The notes below the pieces were generated by a model, which saw only the letters and a program-made list of their open reading frames with translations, was not told where the DNA came from and searched no databases. The translations under genes and the position numbers were made by a program. From Gp6-AA40 sp046765795 (GTDB taxonomy: Bacteria > Acidobacteriota > Vicinamibacteria > Vicinamibacterales > UBA2999): 11,793 nucleotides of DNA. The stretch lies in assembly GCA_046765795.1 (NCBI GenBank), contig JBKPRH010000355.1, forward strand, positions 1 to 11,793, in the 5' to 3' direction. This document shows, piece by piece, positions 1 through 7,481 of this stretch (its first letter is position 1; every line of letters begins with the position of its first letter).

Positions 1-804
1 ATGTCGATGGGCTATCAGGTTGCCGTGACGCCGATGCAGATGGCGGCCGCGGTCAGCTCTGTCGCCAACGGCGGCGAGCTCGTGCAGCCGCGCGTCGTGC
101 GCGCGGTGATTCGCGATGGCCGGCGATTGCCGGTGCCGCGCAAGGTGATTACGCGTCCCATCACCGGCGAAACGGCGGCAACCCTCTCCGGGATCATGGA
201 AGGCGTCGTGACCGAAGGCACCGGCAAGGCGGCGCAGATTCCTGGATACACCGTGGCCGGGAAGACGGGCACGGCGAAGAAGCTGGTCAACGGCAGCTAT
301 CGCGGTCACTCCGACTACAACGTCTCGTTCGTGGGTTTTGTGCCGGCGCAGAAGCCAGTGTTCGCGATCGTGGTGGTCGTCGATTCGCCGCACCGCGTGT
401 CGCCGTACGGCGGCGTCGTCGCTGCACCGATCTTCCAGAAGATCGCGCAGACCGCGCTGCGTCACTACGGCGTGCCGCAGTCGATCAACGCGCCGGATCC
501 GGTCTTCGCGACCAATGAGAGCGACATCAAGGAACAACCGGCGTCTGGTCCAGTCGCGAAACCGCGTATCGTGCCGATCGGCGGAACGGGCACGATCACG
601 GTCTTCCCCGATCTCACGGGAATGAGCGCGCGCGATGCTCTGCGCGTCCTCGGCCAACTCGGCATGCAGTCTCGACTGCAGGGCACCGGCGTCGTCACGC
701 AGCAGTATCCGCCGGCCGGTGAGCCCATCGAGTCTACGTCCACCGTCGTACTGAAGCTGGGACGGCAGGATCCGGCTCAGATCGCCAGCGCGGCCAAGCC
801 ATGA
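1..804 (+). CDS. ftsI: Septal transpeptidase FtsI (PBP3/SpoVD-like), C-terminal part with PASTA domain; 5' end outside window
   Basis: This is the end of the class B penicillin-binding protein that crosslinks septal peptidoglycan in the periplasm as partner of FtsW. The reading frame is open from base 1, so the ATG there is internal, and the N-terminal anchor, the SxxK serine motif and the SxN motif lie upstream. In window numbering, residues 3-25 match the conserved stretch that ends in VANGG. The third catalytic motif, KTGTAKK, is at 88-94, and the transpeptidase fold ends near 157. A Pro/Ala-rich linker (about 160-198) leads to one PASTA domain at about 200-253 (FPDLTGMSARDALRVL onward), followed by a short tail. 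The stop overlaps the murE start as ATGA. The gene order and the single PASTA domain favour the division enzyme over the elongation enzyme PBP2. Confidence 0.96.
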   Translation: MSMGYQVAVTPMQMAAAVSSVANGGELVQPRVVRAVIRDGRRLPVPRKVITRPITGETAATLSGIMEGVVTEGTGKAAQIPGYTVAGKTGTAKKLVNGSYRGHSDYNVSFVGFVPAQKPVFAIVVVVDSPHRVSPYGGVVAAPIFQKIAQTALRHYGVPQSINAPDPVFATNESDIKEQPASGPVAKPRIVPIGGTGTITVFPDLTGMSARDALRVLGQLGMQSRLQGTGVVTQQYPPAGEPIESTSTVVLKLGRQDPAQIASAAKP

Positions 805-2309
805 CCCTCGGTGATCTCCTTCGCTCGCTCGAACGTGTTCCGGGGCTCACGATGCCTGCGGTCGGGGCGTCGCCCCTGCTCGCGACGCAGTGCACCGGGG
901 TGACGCACGATTCGCGACGCGTTGGACGCGGGTCCATTTTTGTGGCGCTGGTCGGATTGAAAGCCAACGGCGCGGCCTTCGCGCCGGAGGCGATCGCCGC
1001 AGGCGCATCAGCCATCGTCGCGGAATCGCCGGCGCCGGCTGACGTCACCGTTCCGTGGATCGTCGTGAGTGACGCGCGGCTCGCTCTGGCGTGGCTGTCA
1101 GCGGAGTTTTTCTATCACCCCAGCCGCGAGATGAGCGTCATCGGAATCACCGGCACCAACGGGAAGACGACCAGCAGCTTTCTGGTCAGCGCGATTCTCG
1201 ATGCCGCCGGGATTCAGTGCGGCTTGATGGGCACTGTGACGTATCGCATCGGCGATCGCGCCTTCGACGCGACGCGGACGACGCCCGAGGCCCCGGATCT
1301 GCAGGCCTTCATGCGAGACATGGTGGCGGGCGGCTGCGGTGCGTGCGTCATGGAAGTGTCGTCGCACGCGCTGGCGCTCAAGCGAGTAGACGGCATTCAG
1401 TTCGCCGCCGCGATCTTCACCAATCTCACCCGCGATCACCTCGACTTCCATGCGGACATGGAGGACTACTTCGCCGCCAAGCGGCGACTGTTCGAGATGC
1501 TCCCGGCTGATGCGCCGGCGGTGATCAACGCTGACGATCCCCGTGGCGCATCACTCGTTGAGGTGGTGAAGCGACCGGTGACGTACGCGATCAACAAGAC
1601 TGCGGATGTCTCGCCCGGACCGCTCTCGTACTCGCTCGCCGGGCTCGACTTCGATGTCCGCACGCCGCGTGGCTCCGTGCACGTCCGTTCGAGCCTGGTC
1701 GGCAAGCCGAATGTCTACAACATCCTCGGCGCCGTCGGGACGGCCGTCGAGCTCGGCGTGCCGATCGAGGCGATTGAGGAAGGACTGCATCAGCTCCCAG
1801 GTGTGCCCGGGCGATTCGAGGTCGTCTCCAGCGCCGCAGACGACGTAACAGTCGTCGTCGATTACGCGCACACCGACGATGCGCTGCGGAACTTGCTCGA
1901 GACGGCACGGCCGATGGCGACGCGGCGGTTGATCACGGTGTTTGGCGCAGGTGGCGATCGCGATCGCACCAAGCGGCCGTTGATGGGTATGGTCGCGGCG
2001 CGATTGAGCGATGTGGTGGTGATTACGTCGGACAACCCGCGCGGCGAAGATCCCGAGCGGATCATCGAAGAAGTCAAACGTGGCGCTGATGCGGAGGTTC
2101 GTCAGAGCAACGCATCCATCGTCACGGAGGTTGATCGACGCGAGGCGATTCTGCAGGCAGTGCGCGGCGCGAGTCCCGGCGACGTCGTGCTCATTGCCGG
2201 CAAGGGCCACGAGAAATACCAGGAGATCGGCGGACGCCGGTTGGCATTCGACGACATCGAAGTGGCTCAGGAAGCGCTGGAGGCGCGGCGCGTCAAGTCG
2301 CGGGCGTAG
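801..2309 (+). CDS. murE: UDP-MurNAc-tripeptide synthetase MurE (meso-DAP ligase)
   Basis: MurE is the cytoplasmic ATP-dependent ligase that adds the third residue to UDP-MurNAc-L-Ala-D-Glu. The protein has 502 residues, normal for the family. The N-terminal UDP-substrate domain spans about 1-110. The ATP loop GTNGKTT is at 118-124, TTPEA at 160-164, EVSSHAL at 185-191, and DHLDFH at 212-217. K227 in AAKRRLF is the expected carbamylated lysine. N304 and N307 (KPNVYN), R338 (PGRFE) and D354 (DYAHT) complete the centre. DNPR at 411-414 in the C-terminal domain is the known signature of enzymes using meso-diaminopimelate rather than lysine. The ATG overlaps the ftsI stop by four bases (ATGA) and I see no strong ribosome binding site, so translational coupling to ftsI is likely. 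The gene ends in TAG directly before the murF start, in the same frame. Confidence 0.98.
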   Translation: MTLGDLLRSLERVPGLTMPAVGASPLLATQCTGVTHDSRRVGRGSIFVALVGLKANGAAFAPEAIAAGASAIVAESPAPADVTVPWIVVSDARLALAWLSAEFFYHPSREMSVIGITGTNGKTTSSFLVSAILDAAGIQCGLMGTVTYRIGDRAFDATRTTPEAPDLQAFMRDMVAGGCGACVMEVSSHALALKRVDGIQFAAAIFTNLTRDHLDFHADMEDYFAAKRRLFEMLPADAPAVINADDPRGASLVEVVKRPVTYAINKTADVSPGPLSYSLAGLDFDVRTPRGSVHVRSSLVGKPNVYNILGAVGTAVELGVPIEAIEEGLHQLPGVPGRFEVVSSAADDVTVVVDYAHTDDALRNLLETARPMATRRLITVFGAGGDRDRTKRPLMGMVAARLSDVVVITSDNPRGEDPERIIEEVKRGADAEVRQSNASIVTEVDRREAILQAVRGASPGDVVLIAGKGHEKYQEIGGRRLAFDDIEVAQEALEARRVKSRA

Positions 2310-3704
2310 TTGAACGAACTCGAACTGACCCTCGGGTGGGTCGCGAAGACGGTTGGGGGCACGCTGCAGTCTGGAGATCCCGCGTTGCCGGTCGGAGACG
2401 TGCTGACCGACAGCCGATCGTTGCGAGCAGGCGATCTGTTCGTCGCGCTGAAGGGCCCACGATTCGACGGCCACTCGTTCGTTGAGGAGGTTCTCGGGCG
2501 AGGAGCGGCGGGAGCGATTGTCGAGGGTCGCGAGGATCGTAGGCGCCATGGAGCCGTCATCGAGGTGGCGGACACGCTTCGCGCGCTGCAGGACCTGGCG
2601 CATGGCGTGCGGTTGGCGGCCGAGACGCGGGTGATTGCCATCACCGGCAGTGCGGGCAAGACGACGACGAAGGAAACGATCGCGGAGATGTTGGCCACGC
2701 GCTACCGCGTGGTGAAGAACAAGGGGAACCTGAATAACCACATCGGTCTGCCGCTGTCGTTGATGCAGCTGCGCACGAGGCCCGATGTGGCGGTCATGGA
2801 ACTGGGCATGAATCACGCCGGGGAGATCAGCAGATTGGTCGAGATCGCCGAACCTGACGTTCGTGTGTGGACGAACGTGGGCGACGCGCATCTTGGCTTC
2901 TTTGCGTCTCCAGACGCGATTGCCGACGCCAAAGGCGAGATCCTGCAGCGGGCAACCGGGGCGACGTTGTTGGTCTGTAACGCGGACGATCCGCGAGTCA
3001 TGTCGCGGGCACGGGCGTTTGCCGGCCGGACGGTCACGTTCGGCACCGTTGAGAACGCCACTGTCCGTGCGGCATCGATCGAGGACCGCGGCATCGACGG
3101 CATGCGCGCCCGGGTGACGACACCAGCGGGCGAGCGCGTCTTTGATACCCCGTTGCTCGGACGTGGCAATCTCGCGAACGTCCTCGCAGCAACCGCGGTG
3201 GCACTCGATGCGGGCATCGCGCTCGACACCATTGCTGATGTCGCTGCCCGGCTTCGACCGGCGGATCGCCGGGGGGCAGTCACGCGCCTCGGTGGCGGTA
3301 TCACGCTCATCGACGATTCGTACAACTCGAGTCCGAGTGCGCTTCGTCGCGCGCTCGATGTCGTCGCGCACGAGAACCGTTGCGAGCGAAAGATCGCCGT
3401 GCTCGGCGAGATGCTCGAACTCGGCGACCACGCACAGGCGCTCCATGAAGACTGTGGCCGCGCCGCCGCTGCCGCCGGTTTGACGATGCTCTTTGCGATT
3501 GGCGGTGCTCCGGCGCGCGCCCTCGCTGATGCAGCGGTCGCGTCGGGCATGGCGCGCGAGTCGGTCGCCTACTTCGCGCAGAGCGCCGAGGCCATTGCGC
3601 CCATATCGGCGCAGGTCAGGCGCGGCGATCTGGTGCTCGTCAAGGGATCGCGAGGCACGCGTACGGATCTCGTGGCGGATCGTCTCGCGGCGGAGTTCGC
3701 CTGA
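2310..3704 (+). CDS. murF: UDP-MurNAc-tripeptide:D-Ala-D-Ala ligase MurF (TTG start)
   Basis: MurF attaches the D-Ala-D-Ala dipeptide to complete the UDP-MurNAc-pentapeptide in the cytoplasm. It has 464 residues. The N-terminal domain includes TDSRSLRAGDLFVALKG (33-49). The ATP loop GSAGKTTTKE is at 113-122, NKGNLNNHIGLP at 137-148, and ELGMNHAGEI at 164-173. N287 and N290 (GRGNLANVLAA), R321, DDSYNSSP (335-342), LGEMLELG (365-372) and VKGSRGT (444-450) are all as expected. The start is TTG, lying immediately after the murE TAG with no spacer and in the same frame. The next start-type codons are about 25 codons further in and would remove part of the N domain. No good ribosome binding site is visible at normal spacing (a GGAGG ends 26 bases upstream), so termination-reinitiation is the likely mode. 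The stop overlaps the mraY ATG (TGATG). Confidence 0.97.
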   Translation: MNELELTLGWVAKTVGGTLQSGDPALPVGDVLTDSRSLRAGDLFVALKGPRFDGHSFVEEVLGRGAAGAIVEGREDRRRHGAVIEVADTLRALQDLAHGVRLAAETRVIAITGSAGKTTTKETIAEMLATRYRVVKNKGNLNNHIGLPLSLMQLRTRPDVAVMELGMNHAGEISRLVEIAEPDVRVWTNVGDAHLGFFASPDAIADAKGEILQRATGATLLVCNADDPRVMSRARAFAGRTVTFGTVENATVRAASIEDRGIDGMRARVTTPAGERVFDTPLLGRGNLANVLAATAVALDAGIALDTIADVAARLRPADRRGAVTRLGGGITLIDDSYNSSPSALRRALDVVAHENRCERKIAVLGEMLELGDHAQALHEDCGRAAAAAGLTMLFAIGGAPARALADAAVASGMARESVAYFAQSAEAIAPISAQVRRGDLVLVKGSRGTRTDLVADRLAAEFA

Positions 3705-4801
3705 TGCTGTTCTACGTCCTGCCGCAGCTCGCGAACATGTCGCCGTTTCTCGGCGCGCTGAACGTGACTCGCTACATCACGTTCCGCACGGCTGCCGCGA
3801 GCCTGACCGCGTTCGCGATCAGCATGCTGTTCGGACCGTGGCTGATTCGGACGCTCCGTGACTTTCAAATCGGGCAGATCATCCGGCAGGAAGGGCCGCA
3901 GTCGCACCGCGCGAAAGCCGGTACGCCGACGATGGGCGGGCTGCTGATTCTGACGGCGGCGGTCGTGCCGACGCTGTTGTGGGCGGATCTCACCAGCCCG
4001 TATATCTGGATCGCCGTGCTGGCGACGGTCGGCTTCGGCCTGGTCGGGTTCCTCGATGACTATCTGAAGATCACACGGCGCTCGCATCACGGTTTGATCC
4101 CGCGCTACAAGATGCTCGGCCAGATCATCGTCGCGCTCGGCGTCGGGATCGCGGTGCTGATGCTCGCGCAGCAGAACCCGCCGCTCTACAACACGCGGCT
4201 GATCTTTCCGTTCTTCAAGACGCTGATTCCAGACCTCGGTTGGTTCTATGTCGTGTTCGCGGTGTTGGTCCTGGTCTTTGCCAGCAACGGCGTGAATATG
4301 ACCGACGGACTCGACGGGCTGGCGATCAGCACGTTCGCCGTGAGCGCCGCGGCGTTTACGGCGCTGGCCTATGTCACCGGGCACGCGGAGCTTGCGAAGT
4401 ATTTGTTATTGATCCGCTTCCCGACGAGCGAGCTGACGATCTTCTGCGGCGCGTTGACCGGGGCCAGTCTTGGCTTCCTTTGGTACAACTGTTATCCCGC
4501 CGAGATTTTCATGGGCGACGTCGGCTCGCTGTCCTTGGGCGGCGCGCTCGGCACCGTGGCCATTCTCATCAAGCAGGAACTGTTGCTGCCGATCGTTGGC
4601 GGCATCTTCGTGCTCGAGGGGATGTCGGTGATCATCCAGGTCGCCTCCTTCAAGTTGACCGGCAAGCGCGTGTTCAAGATGGCACCGCTGCACCACCACT
4701 TCGAGCTGCTCGGATGGAGCGAGCCGAAGGTCATCACGCGATTTCTGATCGCGTCGATCATTTTTGCGTTGTTCAGTCTGACAACGCTGAAGCTGCGGTG
4801 A
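3704..4801 (+). CDS. mraY: Phospho-MurNAc-pentapeptide translocase MraY
   Basis: MraY is the polytopic inner-membrane enzyme that transfers phospho-MurNAc-pentapeptide from UDP to undecaprenyl phosphate, giving lipid I. The 365-residue length and about ten hydrophobic segments fit the family. Visible signatures are KAGTPTMGG (71-79) and LDDYLK (117-122) with the catalytic Asp pair D118/D119. NGVNMTDGLDGLA is at 195-207. NCYPAEIFMGDVGSL (262-276) carries the third catalytic Asp, D272, and APLHHHFE (327-334) holds the histidine motif. The ATG shares one base with the murF stop. A GGAG eight bases upstream, inside the murF end, can serve as ribosome binding site. The stop at 4799-4801 lies four bases before the murD GTG. 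The N-terminal extension before the first membrane segment (about 20 residues, MLFYVLPQLANMSPF...) is common in this family. Confidence 0.98.
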   Translation: MLFYVLPQLANMSPFLGALNVTRYITFRTAAASLTAFAISMLFGPWLIRTLRDFQIGQIIRQEGPQSHRAKAGTPTMGGLLILTAAVVPTLLWADLTSPYIWIAVLATVGFGLVGFLDDYLKITRRSHHGLIPRYKMLGQIIVALGVGIAVLMLAQQNPPLYNTRLIFPFFKTLIPDLGWFYVVFAVLVLVFASNGVNMTDGLDGLAISTFAVSAAAFTALAYVTGHAELAKYLLLIRFPTSELTIFCGALTGASLGFLWYNCYPAEIFMGDVGSLSLGGALGTVAILIKQELLLPIVGGIFVLEGMSVIIQVASFKLTGKRVFKMAPLHHHFELLGWSEPKVITRFLIASIIFALFSLTTLKLR

Positions 4802-4805
4802 TGAC

Positions 4806-6176
4806 GTGGGTGGCGATGCGTTCTCGGTGGTCGGACGGCGTGCGGTGGTCGTCGGTGCGGCGCGTAGCGGCATCGCCGCGGCAGAACTGCTGGCGCGACG
4901 AGGTGCGCGTGTGGTGCTGACGGAAAGCCGCGCGCGCGTCGATGACGCGGCTCGGCTGCGTGACGCCGGGGTCGAACTCGAATTGGGCGGCCACACGACG
5001 CCGACATTCGAGCAGGCCGATCTGGTGGTCGTCAGCCCCGGAGTGCCGACCGAGCAACCGGTGTTCGAAGCGGCGAGACAGCACGGTGCAGAGATCATCG
5101 GCGAGCTCGAGCTCGCCTCGCGGTGGGTGAAGGGGCCGATCGTGGCGATCACCGGCACGAAAGGGAAATCGACGACGACAACGTTGCTCGGACGGATGTT
5201 CAAGGAGTCGGGACGCGATGTCCTGGTTGGCGGAAACATCGGCGTGCCGCTGAGCGCGCAGGTCGATGCCTCCACGCCGGAGACGATGCACGTCGTCGAG
5301 GTGAGCAGCTTTCAGCTCGAGACGACGGTCACGTTCCGTCCATGGATCGCGCTGTGGCTCAACTTCGCCGACGACCATCTCGATCGGCATCCGACCGTGG
5401 AGGCGTACGCATCGGCGAAGGCGCGCATCTTTGCGAACCAGCAGCCGACCGATTGGGCAGTTGTCAACGCTGACGACACAACGGTGATGGCGCACAGCCG
5501 TGGCATCGCGGCGCGGCGCGTGATGTTCTCGCCCACTGGCGCGGTCCCGGATGGCTTTCTCGTCGAGGGTGACTGGATTGTGCGGCGGACACATACGACC
5601 GTGGAACGCGTGATTCCGGTGTCAGCTGTCGAACTGACCGGCCGCCACATGTTGAACAACGTGATCGCAGCCGCTGCGGTTGCGACCGTGGCAGGCGTGC
5701 CGACTGATGCCATGACACACGCGCTGCGTGGGTTTCATGGTCTCGAGCACGTGATGGAGCCCGTCGGCCGGATTGGTGACGTGCGGTTCGTGAACGATTC
5801 GAAGGCGACCAACGTGGAAGCGGCGCGGCGATCGATTGAGAGTTTCGAGCGTGGTGTCGTCGCGTTGGTCGGCGGCAAGTTCAAGGGAGGCGATCTGCGG
5901 GAGCTGCGCGCGCCACTGTCGGAACGTGGCCGCGGCGTGATCGCGATCGGCGAAGCCGCACCGCTCGTGCGCGACGCGTTGCACGGCGTCGTGCCAGTGG
6001 TGACCGCTTCGTCCATGAGCGAAGCCGTCGGGCAGGCGTACGAAGCAGCCAGGCCCGATGGTGTCGTGCTGCTGGCGCCGGCGTGCGCGAGCTTCGATTG
6101 GTTCAGGGATTACGCGGAACGAGGACGAGTGTTCAAGGAGGAGGTTGCGAGGTTACGTGAACGCGTAGAGCGGTGA
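4806..6176 (+). CDS. murD: UDP-MurNAc-L-alanine:D-glutamate ligase MurD (GTG start, variant active-site motifs)
   Basis: MurD adds D-glutamate to UDP-MurNAc-L-Ala in the cytoplasm. The 456 residues comprise a Rossmann-type N domain (VVVGAARSGIAAAELL, 14-29), the ATP loop GTKGKSTTT (117-125), GGNIG (142-146), EVSSFQLE (165-172), DDHLDRH (189-195), the probable carbamylated K205, NDSKATN (330-336), GGKFKGGD (356-363) and APACASFDWF (424-433). Two positions are odd: GRHMLNN (279-285) has Met282 where the sister ligases have Asn, and GLEHVMEP (312-319) has Val316 where they have Arg. The start is a GTG four bases after the mraY stop; a second GTG at 4827 is possible and would also keep the Rossmann motif. 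The ATG at 4801 is in another frame. The last two codons and the TGA stop lie in the left arm of a long palindrome. Function is confident from motifs and context. Confidence 0.96.
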   Translation: MGGDAFSVVGRRAVVVGAARSGIAAAELLARRGARVVLTESRARVDDAARLRDAGVELELGGHTTPTFEQADLVVVSPGVPTEQPVFEAARQHGAEIIGELELASRWVKGPIVAITGTKGKSTTTTLLGRMFKESGRDVLVGGNIGVPLSAQVDASTPETMHVVEVSSFQLETTVTFRPWIALWLNFADDHLDRHPTVEAYASAKARIFANQQPTDWAVVNADDTTVMAHSRGIAARRVMFSPTGAVPDGFLVEGDWIVRRTHTTVERVIPVSAVELTGRHMLNNVIAAAAVATVAGVPTDAMTHALRGFHGLEHVMEPVGRIGDVRFVNDSKATNVEAARRSIESFERGVVALVGGKFKGGDLRELRAPLSERGRGVIAIGEAAPLVRDALHGVVPVVTASSMSEAVGQAYEAARPDGVVLLAPACASFDWFRDYAERGRVFKEEVARLRERVER

Positions 6177-6288
6177 GCAGTCGTCAGTCGACCGGCGCGG
6201 GTGGGAGCCTACCGCTGGGAACACAGACTACCCCGGTCTGTGAGGTTGGTGTCCCATCCCACGTGCCGGCTGACGACTGCTGACCGCT
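6169..6288. repeat. Imperfect palindrome of about 120 bp between murD and ftsW (MITE- or REP-like candidate)
   Basis: The outer arms 6169-6187 and 6270-6288 pair over 19 bp with one mismatch (6175/6282); 12 of these pairs (AGCAGTCGTCAG at 6176-6187 with CTGACGACTGCT at 6270-6281) are uninterrupted. The interior keeps pairing: 6192-6196 with 6265-6269, 6199-6206 with 6252-6259 (one GT pair), 6208-6213 with 6244-6249 (one mismatch), and an apical CACAGAC/GTCTGTG stem at 6222-6228 and 6236-6242 with a 7-base loop. The whole stretch can thus fold as one long hairpin in DNA or RNA. The left arm contains the murD stop. There is no T-run after it, so it is not a classical intrinsic terminator. It contains no ORF that looks real. 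A non-autonomous repeat is the best guess, unproven without genome copies. Confidence 0.7.
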
Positions 6289-6291
6289 TTC

Positions 6292-6323
6292 GCGGGATCG
6301 GGATCTTAGCCGATCGCGCCCGC
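6292..6323. other. GC-rich hairpin upstream of ftsW
   Basis: GCGGGATCGG (6292-6301) pairs with CCGAT (6310-6314) and CCCGC (6319-6323), giving 10 pairs with a 4-base CGCG bulge and an 8-base loop. It starts four bases after the long palindrome ends. No T-run follows, so factor-independent termination is not supported. It could be a leader structure for ftsW or the flank of the repeat. The remaining 6324-6377 holds an AGAGG about 15 bases before the ftsW GTG, rather far for a ribosome binding site, and no convincing sigma-70 promoter. Confidence 0.35.
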
Positions 6324-6377
6324 AAGAGTCGTTTCGGTCAATAGCGTGCAGTTCATTAGAGGTGGACGGATTAGAAC

Positions 6378-7478
6378 GTGGCAAGAAAGCTGAAATCCGA
6401 CCGGGTGCTGTTCATGGCGACGCTGCTCCTGGTGTGCGCCAGCATCGTCATGGTGTACAGCGCCTCAGCAGTCGTCGCGCTGCAGAAGTTCGATCAGGGC
6501 AATTACTTCCTGAACAAGCAGGCGCTGTGGTCCGTCCTCGGGGTGGCGGTGCTGGCGATCGCGATGCGGATCGACTACCGCACGTATCGGAACGACGCGT
6601 TCATCTGGGCCGCGATCGCGCTCGTCAGCCTGATGCTCGTCGCCGTGCTGTTCAGTGCGCCGATCAACGGCACGCGCCGCTGGTTCAATGTCGGTGGCCT
6701 CGGCATCCAGCCGTCGGAGCTCGCCAAGGTCACCGCCATTCTGTTTACCGCGCTGATCCTCGAACGGCGCATGCACCGGATTGACGAACTGCAGTACTCC
6801 CTACTGCCGATCTTTATCGTGACCGGCGGCATGTTCGGTTTGATCCTGCTCGAGCCGGATTACGGCACCGCAGTGTCGCTGTTGATGATCATCGGCCTCA
6901 TGGTCTTCGCGGCGGGACTCAACTATCGATATCTGGTCGGCGCCGCGCTCGTCGCCTTGCCCGCGCTCTACATCGTTTTGATGAGCGCCGATTACCGGCG
7001 TCGTCGATTGCTGGCGTTCTGGAATCCCGAAGCGGATCCGCTCGGCGATGGGTTCCAGGTGCTGCAGTCGTTGATAGCAGTCGGGACCGGTCACGTGTTC
7101 GGCAAGGGACTGATGGGTGGCGTGCAGAAGCTGTTCTACCTGCCCGAGCCGCATACCGATTTTATCTACGCCGTGATCGCCGAGGAACTCGGTCTCATTG
7201 GTGCGACGGCGGTGCTCATTTGCTTTTGCGTCATCGCGTGGCGCGGCGCGCGCATCGCGTTGCGCGCCGAGGACTCGTTCGGCTCGTTCGTCGCCCTCGG
7301 TTTGACGACGATGGTCGCGGTGCAGGCGCTCGTAAACATCAGCGTGGTGCTCGGGTTGATGCCGACCAAAGGCATTCCGCTGCCACTGGTGAGTGCGGGT
7401 GGATCGTCGTTGCTGATCAACCTGCTTGGGATGGGTGTGCTGTTGAACATCTCGCAGCACGAGTCACCGGACGTGTGA
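6378..7478 (+). CDS. ftsW: Septal peptidoglycan glycosyltransferase FtsW (SEDS family, GTG start)
   Basis: FtsW polymerises lipid II into glycan strands at the division site together with FtsI. The 366-residue protein has a short basic cytoplasmic N-terminus (MARKLKSDR) and about ten hydrophobic segments beginning near residue 11. SEDS landmarks are NGTRRWF (97-103), QPSELAKV (111-118), LEPDYGT (158-164), the loop PEPHTDFIYAVIAEELG (256-272) holding the expected catalytic Asp (D261), and GLMPTKGIPLPLVSAGGSS (326-344). The GLMPTKG form and the location between murD and murG favour FtsW over RodA or SpoVE. The GTG start is chosen because it precedes the basic N-tail and first membrane segment; the next Met is at residue 13, inside that segment. 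It follows the largest gap in the window, so it may have its own promoter, though I cannot point to one. It ends with two consecutive TGA codons just before murG. Confidence 0.97.
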   Translation: MARKLKSDRVLFMATLLLVCASIVMVYSASAVVALQKFDQGNYFLNKQALWSVLGVAVLAIAMRIDYRTYRNDAFIWAAIALVSLMLVAVLFSAPINGTRRWFNVGGLGIQPSELAKVTAILFTALILERRMHRIDELQYSLLPIFIVTGGMFGLILLEPDYGTAVSLLMIIGLMVFAAGLNYRYLVGAALVALPALYIVLMSADYRRRRLLAFWNPEADPLGDGFQVLQSLIAVGTGHVFGKGLMGGVQKLFYLPEPHTDFIYAVIAEELGLIGATAVLICFCVIAWRGARIALRAEDSFGSFVALGLTTMVAVQALVNISVVLGLMPTKGIPLPLVSAGGSSLLINLLGMGVLLNISQHESPDV

Positions 7479-7481
7479 TGA

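Noticed and set aside
1551..3446. A 631-codon open frame on the - strand opposite murE and murF
   Set aside because: It lies entirely antisense to two well-supported enzymes and crosses their junction. Its translation is low-complexity, rich in Arg, His and Asp, with no recognisable motif. Long antisense frames are expected in GC-rich genes.
4240..4920. A 226-codon + strand frame across the mraY-murD junction
   Set aside because: It is an Arg-rich out-of-frame shadow of mraY and murD. The ATG at 4801 belongs to this frame and cannot start murD.
6169..6330. Intrinsic terminator after murD
   Set aside because: Both hairpins are GC-rich and stable, but neither is followed by a run of T, so a classical terminator is not supported.
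6324..6377. Sigma-70 promoter for ftsW, and a reverse promoter with TTGACC on the - strand
   Set aside because: No acceptable -10 element at 16-18 bp spacing is present on either strand.
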